Part shown: piece after piece, positions 15,093 to 19,901 of the stretch | How the letters are laid out: each line of letters opens with the position of its first letter | How positions within the stretch are numbered: the first letter of the stretch is position 1 | Origin: DASQWC01 sp035640475 | Lineage (GTDB): Bacteria > Actinomycetota > JAICYB01 | Length of the DNA: 19,901 nucleotides | Assembly (NCBI GenBank): GCA_035640475.1 | Contig: DASQWC010000084.1 | Span: forward strand, 1 to 19,901 | Direction of reading: 5' to 3' | The notes under the pieces: model-generated | Seen by the model: the letters and a program-made list of their open reading frames with translations, nothing else | Database searches by the model: none | Told to the model about the DNA's origin: nothing | Program-made: the position numbers and the translations under genes

Positions 15093-15499
15093 CGGAAGCG
15101 ACGAGCAGGGTCGCGGCGCGGCGAGCGAGGTTCCGCGACGCCGTCGCGCGCCTGAGCGAACGAGCACGATCGACACAATTGCTCCGGATGCTGCTCTTGC
15201 CGGGAGCATTCGCCGTCGCGGCCGGCTTCGTGTTCATGTTCTTCGGTTGGTACGGAGCATCGCGCACCGCTCGTGAGATCGAGCAGATCCCGTACCTGAT
15301 CTCCGGCGGACTCATCGGTCTCGGTCTGGTGATCGTCGGCGGGCTGCTTCTGGCGAGCGCCCTCTGGATGAGCATGCTGCAGCGTTTCTCTGAGGAGGCC
15401 GACAAGCGCGCCGACGAACGTCTGCGAGACCTTGCCGAGCGGCTGGGTGCTGCGCCGCGAGCACCGCGGTCGCGAGGATCACGTTCGAGGCGTCCGTAG
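15089..15499 (+). CDS. Small two-helix membrane protein, function unknown
   Basis: A 136-residue protein starting at GTG 15089, overlapping the previous stop (GTGA). It has a basic N-terminal arm (residues 1-30), one hydrophobic helix at about 34-54 (MLLLPGAFAVAAGFVFMFFG) and a short loop containing SRTAREIEQIPY. A second helix at about 68-94 is Gly-rich (YLISGGLIGLGLVIVGGLLL). A charged, possibly helical segment QRFSEEADKRADERLRDL and an Arg/Ser/Pro-rich end follow. Both ends are probably cytoplasmic. I recognise no family. Coupling to the membrane-anchored protein before it, and direct abutment with fadE26 after it, make it a candidate partner of that protein in the envelope. It ends at TAG 15499, with ATG of fadE26 the very next base. 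Confidence 0.82.
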   Translation: MTEATSRVAARRARFRDAVARLSERARSTQLLRMLLLPGAFAVAAGFVFMFFGWYGASRTAREIEQIPYLISGGLIGLGLVIVGGLLLASALWMSMLQRFSEEADKRADERLRDLAERLGAAPRAPRSRGSRSRRP

Positions 15500-16681
15500 A
15501 TGCGCATCGCGTTCACTCACGAGCAGGAGGAGCTCCGGCGCGAGCTGCGCGAGTACTTCGACCGGCTGATGACGCCGGAGCGCCGCGAAGCGCTCACGCG
15601 CGGCGAAGGCGATCTGGGGGACGGCAAGGCCTACCGGGAGACGGTCAGGCAGATGGGCCGGGACGGCTGGCTCGGCATCGGCTGGCCGAAGGAGTACGGC
15701 GGCCAGAGCCGGTCCTTCCTGGACCAGCTCATCTTCCTGGACGAAGCCGCGATCGCCGGAGCGCCCATCCCGACGCTCACCCTCAACTCCGTCGGACCGA
15801 CGATCATGCAGTACGGAACCGAGGACCAGAAACAGCGGTTCCTCGCGCCGATCCTCGCCGGAGAGATCCACTTCGCCATTGGCTACTCCGAGCCGGAGGC
15901 GGGAACGGATCTTGCGTCGCTGCGCACGCGCGCCGTCCGGTCGGGCGACGAATACGTCGTCAACGGACAGAAGATGTGGACGAGCCTCACCGAGTACGCC
16001 GACTACGTGTGGCTCGCCGTCCGCACAGACCCGGACGTGAAGAAGCACAAGGGCCTGAGCGTGCTCATCGTTCCGACCGACGCCGAAGGTTTTCGCTACA
16101 CACCGGTCCACACCGTCGCCGGCGCGCGTACGAATGCCACCTTCTACGAAGACGTCCGCGTACCGGTTGCCGATCGCGTCGGCGAGGAGAACGACGGCTG
16201 GCGCCTCATCACCAATCAGCTGAACCACGAACGCGTCGCATTGTTCTCGTCGGCACGGCTGGTGTCGTTGCTGCGGGACGTCCGCGAGTGGGCGCAGTCG
16301 ACGAAGCTCGCGGACGGCCGCCGTGTGATCGACCAGGAATGGGTGCAGGTGCATCTTGCGCGCGTGCACGCGAAGGCCGAGGTGCTCAAGCTCATGAACT
16401 GGCGCATCGCCTGGGGTGTCGGGAAGGGGCTCAATCCGGCGACGGCGTCGGCAACGAAAGTCTTCGGCTCCGAGCTCAACACGGAAGCGTACCGCTTGTT
16501 GATGGAAGTGCTCGGAACGAATGCCGCCGTTCGCGACGGCTCACCGGGAGCGATCCTGCACGGGCGCATCGAGCGCATGTACCGCAGCTCGCTGATCCTC
16601 ACGTTCGGCGGCGGGACGAACGAAGTGCAGCGCGACATCATCGCGATGGTCGGCCTCGGCATGCCCAGGGCGCCGCGCTGA
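15500..16681 (+). CDS. fadE26: FadE26/ChsE4-like acyl-CoA dehydrogenase subunit
   Basis: A 393-residue acyl-CoA dehydrogenase starting at ATG 15500. It resembles mycobacterial FadE26 along its length as I recall it: the start RIAFTHEQEELRRELREYF, MTPERREAL, WPKEYGGQ, NGQKMWTSLTEYADYVWLAV, and the end GTNEVQRDIIAMVGLGMP. Glu244 in NQLNHERVAL aligns with the catalytic Glu247 region reported for FadE26. With its FadE27 partner it forms ChsE4-ChsE5, which introduces the alpha-beta double bond into 3-oxo-cholest-4-en-26-oyl-CoA and the next shorter (C24) ester, that is, the early beta-oxidation cycles. It is related to but clearly distinct from the FadE29-like protein at 4760-5935. Its stop overlaps the fadE27 start (TGATG), as expected for obligate partners. 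Confidence 0.9.
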   Translation: MRIAFTHEQEELRRELREYFDRLMTPERREALTRGEGDLGDGKAYRETVRQMGRDGWLGIGWPKEYGGQSRSFLDQLIFLDEAAIAGAPIPTLTLNSVGPTIMQYGTEDQKQRFLAPILAGEIHFAIGYSEPEAGTDLASLRTRAVRSGDEYVVNGQKMWTSLTEYADYVWLAVRTDPDVKKHKGLSVLIVPTDAEGFRYTPVHTVAGARTNATFYEDVRVPVADRVGEENDGWRLITNQLNHERVALFSSARLVSLLRDVREWAQSTKLADGRRVIDQEWVQVHLARVHAKAEVLKLMNWRIAWGVGKGLNPATASATKVFGSELNTEAYRLLMEVLGTNAAVRDGSPGAILHGRIERMYRSSLILTFGGGTNEVQRDIIAMVGLGMPRAPR

Positions 16682-17781
16682 TGGACTGGTCCTTCACGGA
16701 AGAGCAGGAGCAGCTCGCCGCGCTGACGCGCCAGATCCTCACCGACGCGCTGACCGAGGAACGCAGGCGAGAGGTCCACGCGAGCGAGTCGCGGGTCGAC
16801 TCGAAGCTGTGGGCGCAGCTCGCGAAAGCCGGGATCCTCGGCGTGGCGTTGCCGATCGACGTCGATGGAGGCGGTGGAGGCGTCATCGAGCGCTGCCGTG
16901 TGCTCGTCGAGCTCGGGCGAGCCGTCGCTCCTGTCCACATCCTGTCGACGGTCGTGGCCGCGGAAGCGCTCGCGCTCTTCGGCTCCCCGGAGCAGCGCGA
17001 ATTCGCCCGAGCGGCCGCGGCCGGCGAGACCGTACTCGCCGTCGCGCTGACCGAGGATCTGAACGACGACCTCGGCTCCCCGACGACAACCGCGGAGCAG
17101 GTCGGGCACGGGTGGAGGCTGTCGGGGTCGAAGTCGGCCGTCGCGGCCGGGCCCGTTGCCGATCTCATTCTCGTTCCGGCATCGACGCCGTCCGGGCCTG
17201 CCGTCTTCTTGGTGAGACCGGGCGACACGGGCGTGACTATTGAGCGCCAGCAGGTCACCGATATGACGTTCGAGGCGCAGGTCGACCTCGACAATGTGAT
17301 GCTCGGCCAGGAGCGAGCGGTCGCCGGCGACATTATCGGCTGGCTGATCCGCCACTACACGGTCGGCTTGTGCGCGCTGCAGCTCGGTATCTGCGAGCGC
17401 GCCGTCGAGCTGACGGCCGAGTATTCGAAGGAGCGGGTGCAGTTCGAGCGACCGATCGCGACGTTCCAGGCCGTCGGGCAGCGCCTCGCCGATGCCTTCA
17501 TCGACGTCGAGGGCATCCGGCTCACGATGTGGCAGGCGGCGTGGAGACTGTCCGAGGGCCTTCCGTGCGATCAGGAGATAGCAACGGCCAAGTTCTGGGC
17601 GTCGGACGCGGGCCACCGGGTCGCCCACACCGCCGTGCACGTGCACGGCGGTGTGGGCATCGACATGGATCATCCGCTTCACCGCTACTTCGTAGCGGCG
17701 AAGCGGATCGAGTTCGCGCTGGGCAGCGCCACGGATCACCTGCGCTTGCTCGGCCGCGCACTGGCCGACGAGCCGGCCTAG
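16681..17781 (+). CDS. fadE27: FadE27/ChsE5-like acyl-CoA dehydrogenase subunit
   Basis: A 366-residue partner subunit starting at ATG 16681, one base overlapping the fadE26 stop. VQFERPIATFQAVGQRLADAF and HTAVHVHGGVGIDMDHPLHRYF are the FAD-binding elements of the non-catalytic subunit. The ATFQAVGQRLAD and H-x-VHVHGGVG-D-DHP-HRYF-AAK wording matches mycobacterial FadE27 as I recall it better than FadE28. It should complete the ChsE4-ChsE5 heterotetramer. It is the last gene of the block begun at the 9555-9568 operator; a 63-bp gap with a second operator follows. No convincing hairpin terminator is visible after it. Confidence 0.88.
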   Translation: MDWSFTEEQEQLAALTRQILTDALTEERRREVHASESRVDSKLWAQLAKAGILGVALPIDVDGGGGGVIERCRVLVELGRAVAPVHILSTVVAAEALALFGSPEQREFARAAAAGETVLAVALTEDLNDDLGSPTTTAEQVGHGWRLSGSKSAVAAGPVADLILVPASTPSGPAVFLVRPGDTGVTIERQQVTDMTFEAQVDLDNVMLGQERAVAGDIIGWLIRHYTVGLCALQLGICERAVELTAEYSKERVQFERPIATFQAVGQRLADAFIDVEGIRLTMWQAAWRLSEGLPCDQEIATAKFWASDAGHRVAHTAVHVHGGVGIDMDHPLHRYFVAAKRIEFALGSATDHLRLLGRALADEPA

Positions 17782-17809
17782 CGGGTCTGCGGTTCGGGCG
17801 GAGCCTGAC

Positions 17810-17823
17810 TAGAATCTGTTCTA
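17810..17823 (+). promoter_or_regulatory. KstR-type operator upstream of the P450 gene
   Basis: TAGAATCTGTTCTA fits TNNAACNNGTTNNA at all fixed positions but one (AAT for AAC). It lies within a 16-bp dyad with perfect CTAGAA/TTCTAG arms (17809-17824). It sits 21 bp before GTG 17845. TAGAAT (17810-17815) also resembles a sigma-70 -10 hexamer (TANNNT), so repressor binding would cover the promoter; no good -35 is visible. It probably controls the P450, YCII and methyltransferase genes. Confidence 0.78.
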
Positions 17824-17832
17824 GTTTTCGCC

Positions 17833-17839
17833 GAGGAGG
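17833..17839 (+). promoter_or_regulatory. Strong ribosome binding site for the P450 gene
   Basis: GAGGAGG lies 5 bases before GTG 17845. It fixes the P450 start and implies a short leader of about 20 bases if transcription begins just after the operator-embedded -10. Confidence 0.65.
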
Positions 17840-17844
17840 CCACC

Positions 17845-19098
17845 GTGGAACTGAGCGACATCAATCTTCTCGACCCGGACGTCTTCACCAAGGGCGTCCC
17901 GCACGAGTGGTTCACCTACCTAAGGAAGAACGCCCCCGTGTACCACCACCCCGAGCCCAACGGCCCGGGCTTCTATGTGATCTCCAAGCACGAGGACGTC
18001 GGGATCGTCGAGCTCGACGCCAAGACCTATTCGTCTGCGGCGAAGTACGGAGGTGTCGTCGGGCTCGAGGAGCCGACCCCCGCAGAGCGCGAGGATCTCG
18101 AGCGCCAGGCGGCCTTCACCGGAAACATGATGCTGTACATGGACCCGCCCGATCACACGCTGTACCGCAAGATCGTGCACGACGGGTTCCGTCCTCGGAT
18201 GATCTGGGCGCTCGAGCAGCGCGTCCGCGAGCGGGCAATTCACATCCTCGACGACGCGATCGCGCAGGGCGAGTGCGACTTCGTCGTAGACGTGGCGGCC
18301 GAGCTGCCGCTGCAGGCGATCGCCGAGCTCCTCGGTGTGCCGATGGAGGACCGACACAAGCTCTTCGATTGGTCCAACCGCATGATCGGCAGCGTCGATC
18401 CCGAGTACGCGGTGAGCGAGGAGAACGTCCGCAACGCGCAGGTCGAGATGTTCATGTATGCGCAGGAGCTCGCCGCCGATCGGCGCGCGAATCCGCGGGA
18501 CGACATCGTCACGAAGCTCCTGGAGGCCGAGGTCGACGGGCATTCACTGTCCGAGCTCGACTTCAACCTGTTCTTCCTGCTGCTGGCCGTCGCCGGCAAC
18601 GAGACGACGCGCAACGCGATCTCACATGGGATGGCGGCGCTGCTCGACAACCCCGAGCAGTACGACATCCTGGTGGAGGATCCGTCGGCGATCGACACAG
18701 CAGTCGAGGAGATCATTCGCTGGGCGTCGCCGGTCATGTACTTCCGGCGCAACGTGACGCAGGACGCCGAACTGAGGGGACAAAAGTTCAAGGCCGGCGA
18801 CAAGCTCAGCCTCTGGTACATCTCCGCGAACCGGGACGAGGACGTGTTCGAGGAGCCGTTCAAGTTCGATATCCGCCGGGACCCGAACCCGCATATCGCC
18901 TTCGGGCACGGGCATCACTTCTGCCTCGGCTTCAACCTCGCGCGTCTGGAGGTCAAGGTGCTGTTCGAAGAGCTGGCCAAGCGAGTGACGAAGATCGAGT
19001 CGGTGGGCGACCTGTCGCGACTGCGCTCGAACTTCATCGCGGGCATCAAGCACTTGCCTGTGCGCTTTACGAAGACGCGCCAGCCCGCCGGCGTGTAG
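17845..19098 (+). CDS. CYP125/CYP142-like cytochrome P450, probable sterol side-chain hydroxylase
   Basis: A 417-residue soluble bacterial P450. Landmarks: MMLYMDPPDHTLYRKIVHDGF (residues 95-115, the C-helix region, with one further residue split for length: MMLYMDPP then DHTLYRKIV), I-helix AVAGNETTRN (248-257), ExxR pair Glu289-Arg292 in EEIIRW, SANRDEDVF, and the heme loop FGHGHHFCLG with Cys360 as the iron ligand. ELPLQAIAELLGVPMEDR followed by LFDWSNRMIG and SVDPEY closely resembles mycobacterial CYP125. The heme loop and overall length are also compatible with CYP142 or CYP124. Mycobacterial CYP125 oxidises the terminal methyl (C26/C27) of cholesterol or cholestenone to the acid that is then CoA-activated. 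The KstR operator and sterol genes next to it support that role. The exact CYP family needs a tree. No ferredoxin or reductase gene is adjacent in the window. Confidence 0.9.
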   Translation: MELSDINLLDPDVFTKGVPHEWFTYLRKNAPVYHHPEPNGPGFYVISKHEDVGIVELDAKTYSSAAKYGGVVGLEEPTPAEREDLERQAAFTGNMMLYMDPPDHTLYRKIVHDGFRPRMIWALEQRVRERAIHILDDAIAQGECDFVVDVAAELPLQAIAELLGVPMEDRHKLFDWSNRMIGSVDPEYAVSEENVRNAQVEMFMYAQELAADRRANPRDDIVTKLLEAEVDGHSLSELDFNLFFLLLAVAGNETTRNAISHGMAALLDNPEQYDILVEDPSAIDTAVEEIIRWASPVMYFRRNVTQDAELRGQKFKAGDKLSLWYISANRDEDVFEEPFKFDIRRDPNPHIAFGHGHHFCLGFNLARLEVKVLFEELAKRVTKIESVGDLSRLRSNFIAGIKHLPVRFTKTRQPAGV

Positions 19099-19398
19099 AT
19101 GCATTACCTGCTCTCCTACGAGCTGGCGCCGGATTACCTCGAGCGGCGTGGAGAGTTCCGCCCCGAGCATCTGAAGCTCGCGTGGGAGGCGTCCGAGCGC
19201 GGCGACCTGGTGCTCGGCGGTGCCGTGGGGGAGCCCGCCGAAGAGGGGGTTCTCCTCTTCAAGGGCGACTCGCCGGAGGTCGCGGAGCGTTTCGCGAAAG
19301 CCGACCCGTACGTGCGCAACGGGCTCGTCACGAATTGGCGCGTGCGGAAGTGGACGACCGTCGTCGGCGACGACGCCGATACGCCCGTCCGGCCGTGA
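19099..19398 (+). CDS. YCII-domain (YciI-like) small protein
   Basis: A 99-residue protein starting at ATG 19099 directly after the P450 stop. MHYLLSYELAPDYLERR, RPEHLKLA (His24), GDLVLGGAV and FAKADPYVRNGLV (Asp69-Pro70-Tyr71) are the pattern of the YCII family, dimeric alpha-beta proteins with a conserved His/Asp pocket. Family members include YciI-like proteins of unknown role and some dehydrochlorinase-like enzymes, so no reaction is assigned. Linkage to the P450 and the O-methyltransferase (GTGA overlap with the latter) suggests it acts on, or protects against, a product of this operon. Confidence 0.85.
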   Translation: MHYLLSYELAPDYLERRGEFRPEHLKLAWEASERGDLVLGGAVGEPAEEGVLLFKGDSPEVAERFAKADPYVRNGLVTNWRVRKWTTVVGDDADTPVRP

Positions 19399-19901
19399 CA
19401 CAGGAGCAGTGGAACGCAGTCGACGGCTACATCAATCAGCTGTTCGTCGAGTCCGACGACGCGCTGACGGCTGCGCTCGACGCCAGCGCTGAAGCCAACC
19501 TTCCGCCCATCCAGGTGCCGCCCAACGGCGGCAAGTTCCTCAACATGCTCGCCCGCATGGTGGGCGCCCGGCGCATCCTCGAGGTCGGGACCCTCGGCGG
19601 CTACAGCACGATCTGGCTGGCGCGCGCATTGCCGCCCGACGGCGAGCTCATCACCCTCGAGATCGATCAGACGTGCGCGGAGGTGGCGCGCGCGAACGTC
19701 GACCGGGCCGGGCTCTCGGACCTCGTCGAGGTCAAGCTCGGCTCGGCCCACGACACGATGCCGGCACTCGAGGGGCCGTTCGACTTCATCTTCATCGACG
19801 CCGACAAGGTGAGCTATCCGGAGTACTTCGCCTACGCCCTGGAGCTGTCACGGCCCGGCACCCTGATCGTTGCCGACAACGTCGTGCGCGACGGCGCGAT
19901 C
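19395..19901 (+). CDS. Class I SAM-dependent O-methyltransferase (catechol/caffeoyl-CoA OMT-like), 3' partial
   Basis: Starts at GTG 19395 within the YCII stop (GTGA) and runs off the window; 169 residues are visible. Motif I reads EVGTLGGYSTIWLA (63-76). The acidic residue ending motif II is Glu89 in ELITLEID. The metal-binding signature FIFIDADK (131-138) is followed by the second site DNVV (161-164). This is the Methyltransf_3 pattern of small cation-dependent O-methyltransferases that act on catechol-type hydroxyls. The substrate is unknown. The P450-YCII-OMT order could reflect modification of a hydroxylated or catecholic metabolite, but homologues are often generic housekeeping or detoxification enzymes. 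About 50 C-terminal residues would normally follow. Confidence 0.88.
   Translation, partial: MTQEQWNAVDGYINQLFVESDDALTAALDASAEANLPPIQVPPNGGKFLNMLARMVGARRILEVGTLGGYSTIWLARALPPDGELITLEIDQTCAEVARANVDRAGLSDLVEVKLGSAHDTMPALEGPFDFIFIDADKVSYPEYFAYALELSRPGTLIVADNVVRDGAI

Overview
The window is high-GC, gene-dense DNA from an actinomycete-type bacterium. Starts are mostly GTG, ATG or TTG, and adjacent genes very often share bases in GTGA, ATGA or TGATG overlaps. All 16 protein genes lie on the + strand and there is no gene-free stretch longer than about 65 bp. The enzymes are those of cholesterol/sterol side-chain catabolism as known from Mycobacterium and Rhodococcus. Gene order and the transporter type differ from those genera, so I infer a non-mycobacterial actinobacterium, perhaps an Acidimicrobiia-like or other uncultured lineage. 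I saw no rRNA, tRNA, CRISPR array, transposase or phage gene.

Layout. (1) Bases 1-5935 are one tightly coupled operon for the last turn of side-chain removal: chsH2 (5' end outside the window), chsH1, ltp2, fadA5, fadE28/chsE1 and fadE29/chsE2. Together these should dehydrogenate, hydrate and retro-aldol cleave the C22 (pregnene-carboxyl) CoA ester, and thiolyse the preceding beta-keto intermediate. Two GC-rich hairpins (5927-5986) end this block. (2) Bases 5991-9551 hold an MFS exporter-type protein, a KstR-like TetR repressor, a LivG-type ATPase and a seven-bladed beta-propeller lipoprotein, all translationally coupled. (3) A near-consensus KstR operator at 9555-9568 opens a second block. 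It carries a Liv/HAAT-type substrate-binding lipoprotein, a fused LivH-LivM permease, LivF, an unrecognised secreted membrane-anchored protein, a small two-helix membrane protein, and fadE26-fadE27 (chsE4-chsE5), the dehydrogenase for the longer side-chain CoA esters. (4) A second KstR-type operator at 17810-17823 precedes a CYP125/CYP142-like cytochrome P450, a YCII-domain protein and an O-methyltransferase cut by the window end.

How it fits together. The P450 would oxidise the sterol side-chain terminus. ChsE4-ChsE5, FadA5, ChsE1-ChsE2, ChsH1-ChsH2 and Ltp2 would then shorten the chain to a 17-ketosteroid, with KstR controlling at least two promoters. The most notable point is transport. 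Mycobacteria import cholesterol with the Mce4 system, encoded close to fadE26-fadE27. Here that neighbourhood is filled by a complete Liv-type ABC transporter with two or three uncharacterised envelope proteins, under a KstR-type operator. This is a plausible but untested alternative uptake system for sterols or sterol catabolites. Assignments rest on reading motifs and on remembered family sequences; no searches were run.
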